Shown here in pieces: positions 20,454 through 30,366 of a stretch of DNA of 64,000 nucleotides. Position numbers and translations under genes: made by a program. The notes under the pieces were generated by a model. That model was given only the letters and a program-made list of their open reading frames with translations. It did not search any database and was not told the DNA's origin. Source of the DNA: Aculops lycopersici (lineage: Eukaryota; Arthropoda; Arachnida; Trombidiformes; Eriophyidae); the NCBI GenBank assembly GCA_015350385.1, contig WNKI01000005.1, forward strand, positions 2,254,698-2,318,697. Reading direction: 5' to 3'. The number at the start of each line of letters is the position of its first letter. The stretch's first letter is position 1.

Positions 20454-22553
20454 TTTGTCAGTTGTCGTTTTTGTTTTTGCTGTTTCAATTTCAATCTCAC
20501 TTTTTCTAACTTAATTCACTTGTTGATTTTGTGTTTATCTTTGATTATTTTATAAGAACTGGTCAACTAACATCTAAGATAGCTTTGCTAGAATCGGTGG
20601 TCTTGAGTTCAGATGGTCCAATCGGAAACGAATTATTGAGTCGACCGATTGACTTCGCTTCAACAAACCCACTGAGGTGTTCACTTCTAAACTGGCAGAA
20701 TTAATACACCTGCAAATTAACTTTGTTTTCAATCCCCCTTTCTCGCTATTTCTTGAAGATTTACGTAATGTTTCGTGACCGACTGTATCACGCGTTGATA
20801 GTTGTGCGGCTCAAGTTTGCCGAGTTCAATCTGACAGCCTACCCTCGAGAAATCATGCGACCGCCACTGGAGAGAGAGAGAGAGGAAGCTGCTTGATGAC
20901 AATTTGAGTAGTCGAGGTTGTTAAGCCTAGAATGGTTAAAGAGGCAGTGAGTGTTAGACTTGTCGCGAAGGCCGAACGAGATAAGAGCAGCCAACTGGAC
21001 TGTCTCTTACCTTTCCCCTATCGGTTTAGATAGCTATTTAGCTGGCAAAAAGTGGAGATCCCTCGGATTGATAATGATAGGTAAATTAAATGTTGACTAC
21101 AGCTACAGCTGGAGCAACTACCACGAAAAGGGTTAAGTGAGAGCGCGAGCAGATGACTGATCTTGAGCTTTATGGTGTGGTTTTTGTGTTGGAAAACTTC
21201 TAAGAGAGAGTACAACTTTATTATGGCTTATTATTACGATTTTGATGCGATATAATCGAGTCTGTCGTTTAATTCATAAGCTTGAGACTTGTTCAACTTA
21301 CAGAATTCTCGGTTCGTGATTTACTATTTATTTGCCTCGAGACGACGACTGTTGTATAATAATAATAAAACTAATGATTATATTGGAGTTCAGATTTATT
21401 ACTCGTCCTTGGGAGCCGGCTGAAGATGCGCGCGCGCCTCTTAGTGGAATCCACAACTACCGGTTAGACTGCCGCGATACGACTAGTCAGACAACTAGCG
21501 ATCTCCCATCTAGCTTATCTCTCGTCTTGGTGTAGCTTTGCTGGAGCTAGGTGTCTTCTCCTCTTGCGTAAGTCAAATGAGCAGGAGAGGCGAACTCATT
21601 GTGCCTTTCTCGTGATTGCGCTTTGAATTTGTTGTCAGATAATGAGCTCTTGCAGACTTATCTCAAGCTTGCTCATCCTCGTCGGGTGGTTGCAGTTGTG
21701 ATTGCGGCGGCGGCGGCAGCGGCTACGGCTGCTCTGACTAGACAGCCTAATGGAGAGAGGCGATGCAAGCTTTAAGAGAAGATCCTTGTTGCGTTGATGA
21801 TATTGAGTAAACGACTTTCGATCCCAAGCAACAAGTTGTCGCCAAACAAGTCGTAAATTTTTTCTTATTTTGTTTACAAAACCCAAAACAGACAACCAAG
21901 AGACAGTCGTCTTGACCGCCATTGCGATTGTGGCAGCCTATCCCCTAGTCAACTTTTCTCTTACACAACAAACACTGAGACAATAGATACGACAGCAAAT
22001 GAAGTAATGCAGCTTACCTATCAGCTAGTGGTGACGCAAGATTCGTTACTAATAAAGTTGAATGCAATTTTACGTAAGCTCTACGTCGAGACGGGAAGCT
22101 TCGAGACCGTCACTTGCATGTGACGTAAGTTTCTAGAAGCGAAGCTGCCTCTATCTTCTTCTAATTAATTTCTTTACAACGTGGCGATCCACTTGTTGTT
22201 GAGCTATGAACGGGTTGTGTTAACTCGACTTAAGTGTCGTCACAACAGCGTGCATCGATTGCAACGCAAGCAAAGATAACCAAGAGGTTGAGGTCTTTGA
22301 CCAGAGGCTTTCTCTATCCCTCTTTCATTTACGTGGCAAGAAGAGTAAAAGAGTCGCTGAACAGCGTGTAGGCTAGTATCATGAGAAAGTTTGCGTATTT
22401 TCGTTTAATGATATTTGCTTTCTTGGTTTCAGTGTGACGCCAGCGCTGCTTAAGCCGCGCATCCAACCACCGACAACCTGTTACCCTTGGTAACCTTGAA
22501 TTTCAGCCTAACGTTGACTCGTCTCTCGCTTTCACTCGCAACGTCAATGGACT
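20454..22553. other. 2.1-kb spacer between the two secreted-protein paralogues
   Basis: Apart from the TATA box near 20550 I see no gene. Features are a GA tract (about 20870-20883), a GGC/GCA-rich stretch near 21700-21730 and short AT-rich runs. An open frame at 21635-21922 (-) shows no recognisable protein features and is not called. Confidence 0.35.
20548..20554 (-). promoter_or_regulatory. TATA box of paralogue A
   Basis: TATAAAA on the minus strand, about 95 bp upstream of the ATG of the intronless secreted protein. Spacing allows a 5' UTR of about 65 nt. Confidence 0.5.
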
Positions 22554-24007
22554 TTAGTCAACGCTAATCATGTATAGAATCTGAGCAACTGGCTCGAGGA
22601 AATTCTTTGCCGGCTGGAGCTTTGCACCCCTCAGCGGCTCAACAACACCCTTGCACTTGGGATTCAGGCACAGAGTGTTTCTGGCGTCTTCCGTCATGGC
22701 TTGCACTATGCCCATTACAATTGGAGTAGACTGCGGACAGGCTGTATTAAAGACCTTCTCAACTTCTTTGTCCATATTGTTCAAGAGACAACACATTTTG
22801 ACGAGCTTCTCCTCTGGACTGATTGGCATGTCGCGAACCGCTTGCATCATAGCAGTTTGTCTTTTATATAATTCCCTCATATTGGTTCCTTGCTGTTGTT
22901 TGCATGTTTTCAAATGAACATATCATACGTCATGATTGATTTTAGACGCCCCATAAAAAGTCACCGGTTAGTTGAGTTTTTGACAGTAGTGAGAAATTTT
23001 GCATGCAATGGTTTTGTCTGGTGTTAGATGATAAAACATGTTTTCTTATCAATCAGTTGTTATATTAGCCACAAACTACTTACTTTGATGGCGCATTTCA
23101 GTGGCGCCACATAACGTGAGCGACTTTGCGCTGTCTTGCACTCTTGAGTCCTGAACCTCTTCGTCGCCGAGGCCACCTGTGGATTATCGATTTATTATAA
23201 TTTTCAATATCAAGTTAATGTTAGTCACAATTGATTAATAACTTTGGTGTAGACTTTTTTTCTTCAGAATAACAAAAGGTCATCAGATAAAGTAAACTTA
23301 CAGCACTTGTCGCCGCCTTGTGGATTCCGGAGAGACAATCCTTTGCTGTGACTCGAACGCAGCGTTCGGTTCTGTTAAATCTTTCGCAATGGCCTAAGAT
23401 ATCCTCATCCGAGTTTGGATCACCGAAGCGACCCTCAACTAATTCAAAGATTTCGTCCATACAAATGGATACCCTAATTGCAACCTGATTTGCTGTTCCA
23501 CATGCCGACTTAAACGGACGAGCCTCACGTTGCTCGGTTAATCGTCTGGCAGCGCCTTGTCGCTCTGCTCCATGGACAAATACTATTGTGGAGAGGTTAA
23601 GGTATCAATGTTAGGTAAGGTTAATCTTGAGAAGCTTCGTTCAAGGCGACAGGATTTGAGGGAACAACAGCCACAACAACAACAACAAAGTTTTGCTTCA
23701 GATATATCCACAAGTGGGTGCCTCCTCATCTCCCACAATCTAAGGCACCGCGCCTCTACTTCACCTGTGTCCGTGACCCCAAGACTCCAAGAGTAGTTAT
23801 AACGGTAGTTGGTCGGTACCTCCTTTGGGTGTGAACTCGCCGAGCCAGTTCATCGATCCTCCCAAACTTGTTGCCGATGTTGTTAATGTAGAGATTTTGT
23901 TTAGAAGGCTGGCTGTCGCCCCACCCTGATACATGGATAAGCGACTTACCTGAAGCCAATAGAAAGCCTGTAGTTGCCAATAAAAGAAGAGTTATTTGAG
24001 TCTTCAT
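22554..24007 (-). CDS. Secreted Cys-rich protein, paralogue B (four exons)
   Basis: Four coding exons, 24007..23950, 23582..23302, 23176..23084 and 22892..22554, give 256 aa. Exon 1 encodes the signal peptide (MKTQITLLLLATTGFLLAS). Donors are GTAAGT-like. Phases agree at each join and the resulting protein aligns without gaps to paralogue A through the conserved core: CGTANQV/CGGLSDI, GIHKAATSA/GLHKTIIST, QECK/RECQ, CCLLNN/CCMVHS and CLNPKCKG/CLKPKCND. The exon-4 acceptor has a weak pyrimidine tract, but the identical 36-residue spacing to the CC pair supports it. The function is unknown; a secreted helical Cys-bridged protein is likely. Unlike A, its C-terminus is less hydrophobic. Confidence 0.8.
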
Positions 24008-25576
24008 TTTATCTTATTGATTAGTTTTCTCAAAAGCTTGCCTCACCGCCTTGATTTAATTAGAATATATTATAAAACTTTTCCTCAGTCTCTCTTCCCC
24101 ACTAGCGTTGGCCCGATTGAATGCAATTGAAGTTGCTACTCTGCCTATATAAAACTCACTTGGGATGCCACAAAAACGAACTGACTGACTTTTTGCTCTC
24201 ACCTGCTCGTGGGATATTGAATGAATCTCTCTAGAGACTGCGTAATTTTTAGCAAAACCAACCTCATATTAGAAGACGTTGAAGAAGATATAGCCAAGTT
24301 GAGAGGGGAGAAGAGTCTACAGTTGGAGAGGAGAAAACCTGAGACGGCAAGGCATACTGTATGATTAGATCGAACGGCGCCCAGGTAAAGGAGCGAGATA
24401 TCAACATGCTCGTCGCAGATTGTTGATGTAGAGATGAGGTTCTCTTGAATTTCTCGTCGTCTACGTTCTGTCACAATCTTTAATGAAATTCCAACCGCAA
24501 GCCTAACTGCAACCACCGCGTTAACCACGAATTCGTAACCTCTTCCCGAGACGAGATGCTCACTCAACTACTACTACCTGTCGCAATAAAAACGGCTTGC
24601 TCACTCGCTCTGGCAATGTAATGGCGAAAGTTCCACTAGCGTTCGAGAAGTTTGCTCACTTGTATGTTTGAATTCTTGTGCACGCGACCACTTGACATTT
24701 TTAAACTAGAAACTAATCATCATTTCCTCTGATTTGATACCCTAGAACAACTTCCATCACAGTGAATCCCCAGGTTACGTCTGCTTCGCTGAACGTGCCG
24801 AAAGAATATTGCTGACAGACGCGCGCCGCGCGGTTAGGCGGAGTGAGTGATCTCTGGAGCGTGTTCAAGCTAGTAATAAACACCGAGCTAGCTGCCACCT
24901 GTGGTTTGATTACTGCATCTTTTTGCAAGCCAGTAAGTTGGGCGAATCTAGTTAGATTCCTCCGTAGGGATGAGAACCTTGCGCTTCCTAAGGTTAATGT
25001 TCATTATGCTTTATTTATCACAATCGAATATACATTTTACTCATTTTCAATAAACCCCAATTCTGATGTCGGAATATCAACGCGTCCCCGAATTTTTGGG
25101 GCTTCTGGTTCCAAGCACAGCCCCAGGCCTGTACTGCCCTAGGGCAGCAGGATCATTTTTTGCAGATCCTGTACGTTTTGCTGCCCTTCTGGCATTACGG
25201 CAGCCCTCAGTGCAAAAAGGCAAAGGGGGAAAGACGCGGCTGTGCCCTAATGTAGCCCTAGGGCAATAACTGCCTCGCACTAGCTCGCACAGAGATGGCC
25301 GAAAAACTTCAACAGCTGTTAGCGCGTACCCGATTGTAAACGTCGATGCCGGCGTGACAGTGTTTATCTTTAGACCACTGAAACGTCTTGACAAATGATT
25401 TATTATTCCCCTCCATATTGCCGACTTCAACAATAAGAGAGGTCGACATGATACAATCTATTAAGACAATCTAGCGATTGTTATCATCTTAGCTACTGTC
25501 TTCCACCGTATTCAACGATGGTTTGCTAAGGCTGTTTGCAAGCAAGATTAACAAAATGTAACATTATGTGCACACT
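24008..25576. other. Spacer upstream of paralogue B and synergin, with a GC-rich palindromic patch
   Basis: TATA-like sequences occur at about 24066-24080 and 24146-24154; the latter reads TATATAAAA on + but could also serve the minus-strand gene. A GC-rich patch with repeated palindromes (25100-25290) is listed separately. Just before the synergin ATG there are three tiny upstream ORFs. An open frame at 24199-24567 (-) shows no homology and is not called. Confidence 0.4.
25113..25265. repeat. GC-rich patch with repeated GCCCTAGGGC palindromes
   Basis: The 10-bp palindrome GCCCTAGGGC occurs twice (about 25137 and 25252). GCACAGCC near 25115 has its reverse complement GGCTGTGC near 25230. The patch is far richer in G+C than its surroundings. 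It may be a small non-autonomous element or a structured regulatory block; it is not assigned to a family. Confidence 0.4.
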
Positions 25577-27145
25577 ATGATCAACTTTGGAATCTCATCT
25601 CATATGCTCATAACAAGCTCCAACTCGCCTCCAGAGATGCCATTTAATTTTAGAACTAAGACCCCAAGATCCCAAGACAATGGAAAGCAACAACCGCAGC
25701 AACGAGAACCCGAGTTGCCGAAGATAAGCGCTGCTCACTTGAGCAAGCTGACAAAAGAGTTTCCGCCGTGGCTAAGGGATAATTCTTGCTTGAAACAATT
25801 GCCAGGTATTTATTTAGGTGTCCTTGGCCAGGTACAGCTACAACTAGATATTACAAATCATGAAGGCGCAACACAGAATGGACTAGTCAAAACCTTAAAT
25901 AGGGGGCCGCAAACCGAGTACATGAATAGGTTTACGGATACAGACAGAGTGCACCAACTACTTTCGGCCAGTCGATTGCCCAATGATGCCCTTGCAACAA
26001 TTTGGGCACATGTTAACAAAACATACCCAGGAAGACTAACCAATCGAGAGGTTTGCTTTGCCTTAGCTTTGATTGCAATATTCCAGCGCCTAGAAGGTGA
26101 TAGTGTAAGCCTATCGTTCAGGAGTAAAACTAGCAAGGATCCATTTGAGTTGGTAAAGTTCGAAAAGAAGCCGCCTGTGCCAAAGTTATACCCTCGAGAT
26201 TCAAGCAAACCATCGAGGATATCCACTTCACAATCTATACCAGAAAGATTGAATGACAATGGTGCAGATGTAGAAGATGGAGGAGGCGGCATTTTGCTGA
26301 TAGATATCCACTGTGACAGGCCACTAAGCAATAGAAGTAGCTTCCACAGTGGAGCTACTACGATGGGTTCTAATCCTTATAATTTGATCGATAATGATAA
26401 TGATCAACTTGGTCCAAGGATACAGCAATATGCACGAATATGGATGCTGTTCCTCACTGCCATGAAGAGAAACTTCAAGCGGACCTATGATATTCTCATG
26501 GTTGAAAATAGTAGACAAAATTCTCTCGATGCTCTGGGTAGTGAGAGGGGTAAGATTTTCATAAAAAACCTTTGCCTGTGTTACCCACTAGCATATAATA
26601 TCAAATTCAAGATAGATGAACTCAAAAAATTCCGACCCCGTGAAACTCACGAAACTAGTGAACAAAAACTCTCCAGTTGTCTACTTGACAAGGATTATGT
26701 TTCTCGGGCCGATGATCTAATGACCTCAATCAACGAATATTGGGCTGTACTAATTAACTTGTTCCATGCTTCAGGACAAACAGAATTCATTGAGCACATT
26801 ATGGATAGATTGAATTATAAAACTGGGACGATAATCAGTCAAACTCTTGGCGAGTTGAATGATGAATTCAACAGTATTGGCAAGGCTGATTTGTGTTCCA
26901 TATGTTTAATGGAAACTTACCTATCAGACATTAAGACTGAACCAGTACCACAAACAGTGGACAAATTTAATCCTACTATGAACGTTTATCAATGTGTTGA
27001 AAATGAAATCATAACAAATGACTCACAGTATTATTATCACGCAAAGTGTGCCAATTTTTGGTTGAATTACGTAGATCCCAAGTGTGAACTTCCGTTTGTT
27101 TTCAACACAAACCTGGACATTCTAAGCCCAACAAAGACGAATTAA
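25577..27145 (+). CDS. SYNRG: Synergin-gamma homologue (EH domain, AP-1 partner), compact
   Basis: An intronless frame of 522 aa from ATG 25577; the first usable ATG could also be slightly downstream. Synergin-gamma binds the AP-1 clathrin adaptor gamma-ear at the trans-Golgi/endosomes. An EH-like domain lies at about residues 110-180 (RLPNDALATIWAHVNKTYPG, then a hydrophobic ALALIAIFQ helix). The C-terminus carries the synergin signature: CSIC, then YYYHAKCANFWLNYVDPKCE, like the vertebrate YHASCANFWVNCVEPK. The middle is short and Ser/Asp-rich, whereas vertebrate synergin-gamma has over 1000 residues with many acidic AP-1-binding repeats. I did not find those repeats clearly. Three minimal upstream ORFs precede the ATG. 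Confidence 0.75.
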   Translation: MINFGISSHMLITSSNSPPEMPFNFRTKTPRSQDNGKQQPQQREPELPKISAAHLSKLTKEFPPWLRDNSCLKQLPGIYLGVLGQVQLQLDITNHEGATQNGLVKTLNRGPQTEYMNRFTDTDRVHQLLSASRLPNDALATIWAHVNKTYPGRLTNREVCFALALIAIFQRLEGDSVSLSFRSKTSKDPFELVKFEKKPPVPKLYPRDSSKPSRISTSQSIPERLNDNGADVEDGGGGILLIDIHCDRPLSNRSSFHSGATTMGSNPYNLIDNDNDQLGPRIQQYARIWMLFLTAMKRNFKRTYDILMVENSRQNSLDALGSERGKIFIKNLCLCYPLAYNIKFKIDELKKFRPRETHETSEQKLSSCLLDKDYVSRADDLMTSINEYWAVLINLFHASGQTEFIEHIMDRLNYKTGTIISQTLGELNDEFNSIGKADLCSICLMETYLSDIKTEPVPQTVDKFNPTMNVYQCVENEIITNDSQYYYHAKCANFWLNYVDPKCELPFVFNTNLDILSPTKTN

Positions 27146-27250
27146 ATCAATATTCCCATCAGAGCATCGGTTGTATAATCTAATTTATAGAAAAGCTAGG
27201 TTTTATTGTTATATCTACTTGACAAATACAATTTACACTTTCTAGATTAT

Positions 27251-27532
27251 CTACCAATTCCAGCCGTTGCCCCAATTTCCCCATCCTCCCCATCCACTGC
27301 CCCATTCTGAATCAGATCCAGAGTTTCCATAATAGTCTCCGTAGTCATCGGTCCAACCTTGTCGGGCTCTATTTGTACCATTGTTGTTATTGTTGTTGTC
27401 GTCGTCGTAATATTCATAGTAGAATTCGTCTTCATAATCATCGTCGTCGTCTCCACAAGCCGCAACAATCGTGACTAAAACAATGATGAGCAGGCCACCT
27501 ACAAGTACTCGATTTTTCATTAAATCGCTCAT
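27251..27532 (-). CDS. Small Asp/Asn/Tyr then Trp/Gly-rich membrane or secreted protein
   Basis: A single exon of 93 aa. A short N-terminus is followed by a strong hydrophobic stretch (VLVGGLLIIVLVTIVAACG), then an acidic Asp/Glu/Tyr block, an Asn run and a C-terminal Gly/Trp repeat (GWGGWGNWGNGWNW). The hydrophobic part is either a signal peptide or a single membrane anchor. A second ATG four codons on would also give a good signal. A minus-strand TATATAAG (about 27626-27633) lies about 95 bp upstream, and a minus-strand AATAAA is at about 27200, about 45 bp past the stop; together these support a real gene. I do not recognise a family. Confidence 0.6.
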   Translation of the reverse strand: MSDLMKNRVLVGGLLIIVLVTIVAACGDDDDDYEDEFYYEYYDDDNNNNNNGTNRARQGWTDDYGDYYGNSGSDSEWGSGWGGWGNWGNGWNW

Positions 27533-27625
27533 AGTTCCCTCCAATTTGATTTCGAACGCTTCCGGCTCTACGATATGAATGGTTACTCACTTTGTATAAC
27601 TGGAACTGATGCATTCTAATACAGC

Positions 27626-27633
27626 TTATATAT
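27626..27633 (-). promoter_or_regulatory. TATA box of the small Trp/Gly-rich gene
   Basis: TATATAAG on the minus strand at typical distance upstream of the 93-aa frame. Confidence 0.45.
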
Positions 27634-28269
27634 CTGTTAATTCGAATAGACAGTTTCGCAATCATGTCAAATAAGAGAAAACAAGCTAATTAATTTAATA
27701 ACAGCCTCTTGCGCAACCTGACGGAATGCTGGATCATCGATGCGACAGGGTAAATAGATAATTGCGAAACGTCATCTCGTGACGAGACACGAAAGGACAA
27801 TAGTCATGAAATCAGACAGACAAAATTATTAATTTTCTATGGATGTCTATCCTCTTCTTTGCCAATTTTATTGGCGGGGTTCCCATCAACGTGGCTCCTC
27901 TTGGCGATAGAAGATGCACACTGAGACCCTTTTGGCACTCATTAGTGGAGCACCTTAGAGTAGCTTCTCATCTAACGCTAGAATTGTTGTTCCAAATGTT
28001 TGACTTATTTGAGCTTGCTCAAATGGATTTTATCACCTTCAGGCCAAATATCGCATATGTTTAAATACAACTAGTAGATTAAATTAATCACTTTTAGCAT
28101 CGTGGGTTCCGGGAACAACAAAATTCTCTAGAGCGCTGTCGCATTCTTGCATCTTGCCAAAAAAGAGAGAAAATAGAGAAGAAGAAATTGTATGATCATC
28201 GCACTTTTTGATCATAAACTATATTTATTAAATGATTATGGTGTCATCGACTACAGGTTGTGGATTGAT
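27634..28269. other. AT-rich spacer
   Basis: Lies upstream of the small Trp/Gly-rich gene and downstream of the UBAN gene, both on the minus strand. A minus-strand AATAAA (TTTATT at 28224-28229) sits 41 bp beyond the UBAN gene stop. Nothing else seen. Confidence 0.4.
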
Positions 28270-30366
28270 CTAGTCAATGCTTGGTGGCGCTCCCATGAAC
28301 TCAGCCCCCTTTGGCAGAGGCGCCGACGCAGAAACATTGTTGGTTGTGCCACTTGTTGCTGATATGCTTGCGGGTGGGGCACTCGGAGCTGGTGGCTGTT
28401 GGTTTGCCGCGAGATTAGCCGCTTGTGCTTGCTCAAAAGCGCTCAACTTGTCGAGCGCCAGATTAACATGAGTTGAGGCCATCTTGTAACCAGTTAGCAT
28501 TGCCTTTTGGGCTGTCGAGTAAAGATCATTCACGACCTCTGATTTGATACCCTTTCTCTGCGACGGATGGTGATGCGAATGATGGCGCCTATGTCCGTGA
28601 TGGTGACCATACTGTTCGGGTTGTGGCTCCATAGCGGAACTTCCGGAGGCCTCCATGGGCTGGTGCTGTTGGTATCGTTGTCTGTAGCTGGCAGAGTGAG
28701 CTTCGGCCGCGGCCACCTTGGCGGCCGCATAAACTGCCGCCTTCTCCTCCTTGTGGGCCTGTTTTGCTGCATACTTTGCTGCTTTGGCTGCCGATTTAGC
28801 CGCGCGGCGGCTCAACTGGTGGCCCAGCTTGCCAATAACAGACTCGGCGGCTGCCACCGCTGGATCTAGGCGACCACTTAATCTATGGCGCGAGCTACGG
28901 TGTCCACGGTGGCCAGAATGGTGACCTGCATCCTTGGCACTAGTTTCAGCTGCTTGAATACGCTCCAAACACAGCTTGTCGATATCGTTCTTCAGCTTCT
29001 CAATTTGAATCTTGGCCTCAAGCTTTGCCATGCGCTCCAAGCGGAAGTCTTGACGGTAGATGTTGAGTTGCTGTTGGAGCAGGCAGATTTCATAGTCGCG
29101 CTTGCCGATATCGTTGAGTTGCTTCTCTAATTGATCGCACTGTTTCATCGGATCGTCCATGGAGTAGAATTGCGCCTTGTTTGCGTCAAATCTCTTGCTC
29201 AACTCCTCCTTGCTCATTTGGCCCACTCGCGTCGCATCTCCTTCCGCTCCTGGGGCACCAGGTTTCGACTGGCCCTCACTCTCGCTCTGGTCCTCATCTG
29301 ACTCGCTGCAACTTCCGGATTCCAGTTCATTCTCCTCGGGTGCTCCATGCATCAGCTCACCACTTGTCGCATCGATTTGCATCGTTGTGGCCCGATTCAG
29401 AGCCGAGTTGTCGAAAGATTCCGAGTCGGCCAATTGAGGATACAATTGTGGTTGCTCGCCATCCCTAAGAGAACTTGCCTTACTTGAATGCGCTGCAACG
29501 AGAGTATCGCTAACCTCCAACTTAAGGTCCTTTAATTTTGCCTCCATACTCTTCAATCTCTCGCTCAATACTTGATTTTGTCTCGTTAACTTTCTATTTT
29601 GGTGCTCGTATTCAGCTTTCTCCAAAGCAAAGCTGGCCTCGCGTTTCTGGGTCTCCTCTTGGATTCTCTTAAACTCATTTAGTCTTTGCTTAACATACTC
29701 GTTGTTGGTCTCCAGTGCCTTGACTAAATTTTGGTTATCATTGCGCAAGTTGATTATCATCTCGATAAGCGAGTCGCCGAGATGGCTTGCAGGATATTGC
29801 TGCTGGTTGTTCAGCGACGTGAGGACTTGACGCTGGAATTGGTGTTCCAAGTCTCCAGGTAACTTGTTGGCCGCTGAGGTTGCCATTGCCTCGGGTAGTA
29901 GCGAGGACTTGTCGGCGGTAGTTTGTTGCGAATCTGCAGTCTTTGTTGGTGGAGGTAGCGAAGGGCCCATCATGGCGACATCGCCGGCCTCCATCTCAAC
30001 CACCTGAAAGTCGTCGGAAACCATGGATTCGTCCTGCTGCAGGTTCGAAAGGTTCTCCTTCTCGCCACCTGTTGCCGCAGCTACCTGTGCCGGCAGGGAA
30101 GTTTGCTGCTTGCTCGTCCCGCCGCCACTTTGTTCTATTTGTTCGGCCGAAAAGGCGGGCATTGAATTTGTTTGTGGTTGTTGGCTGGTGTCCATCTCGT
30201 TCATCTTGATCAAAACTGGAAGTCGATTCTTCTTTGTTGCACCAAACGAGCTAAGCTCATCTAATTTGAGCAATGAAATTGAGTTGCTTGGCGATGAGCT
30301 TGAGGATGAGTTTGATCTGGAGTCCACCTGTGGCTTTGGTTGGTTTGTTGTTGCTGTAGATTCCAT
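28270..30366 (-). CDS. TNIP: UBAN-motif coiled-coil protein, TNIP (ABIN)-like
   Basis: A single exon of 698 aa from ATG 30366. UBAN proteins (TNIP1-3, NEMO, optineurin) bind linear/K63 polyubiquitin and tune NF-kB and autophagy signalling. Coiled coils lie at about residues 200-295 and 400-480. The second contains LLQQQLNIYRQDFRLERMAK, matching the UBAN core (Q-x-x-IY-x-x-DF-x-x-ER) of TNIP1. The N-terminal 200 aa are Ser/Gln-rich. After the UBAN there is an unusual Ala/Lys-rich block (KSAAKAAKYAAKQAHKEEK, about 535-575), a His-rich stretch (HHHGHRRHHSHHHP) and a Pro/Ala-rich end. No C-terminal zinc finger of NEMO/optineurin type is seen, which favours TNIP. Assignment rests on the UBAN motif and layout only. 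Confidence 0.7.
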   Translation of the reverse strand: MESTATTNQPKPQVDSRSNSSSSSSPSNSISLLKLDELSSFGATKKNRLPVLIKMNEMDTSQQPQTNSMPAFSAEQIEQSGGGTSKQQTSLPAQVAAATGGEKENLSNLQQDESMVSDDFQVVEMEAGDVAMMGPSLPPPTKTADSQQTTADKSSLLPEAMATSAANKLPGDLEHQFQRQVLTSLNNQQQYPASHLGDSLIEMIINLRNDNQNLVKALETNNEYVKQRLNEFKRIQEETQKREASFALEKAEYEHQNRKLTRQNQVLSERLKSMEAKLKDLKLEVSDTLVAAHSSKASSLRDGEQPQLYPQLADSESFDNSALNRATTMQIDATSGELMHGAPEENELESGSCSESDEDQSESEGQSKPGAPGAEGDATRVGQMSKEELSKRFDANKAQFYSMDDPMKQCDQLEKQLNDIGKRDYEICLLQQQLNIYRQDFRLERMAKLEAKIQIEKLKNDIDKLCLERIQAAETSAKDAGHHSGHRGHRSSRHRLSGRLDPAVAAAESVIGKLGHQLSRRAAKSAAKAAKYAAKQAHKEEKAAVYAAAKVAAAEAHSASYRQRYQQHQPMEASGSSAMEPQPEQYGHHHGHRRHHSHHHPSQRKGIKSEVVNDLYSTAQKAMLTGYKMASTHVNLALDKLSAFEQAQAANLAANQQPPAPSAPPASISATSGTTNNVSASAPLPKGAEFMGAPPSID

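Noticed and set aside
21635..21922. 95-aa frame on the minus strand between the secreted paralogues
   Set aside because: It has basic low-complexity sequence, no recognisable domain and no promoter or poly(A) signal of note.
24199..24567. 122-aa open frame on the minus strand upstream of paralogue B
   Set aside because: It begins with a non-ATG codon, has no homology or signal sequence, and no splice context joins it to the secreted genes.
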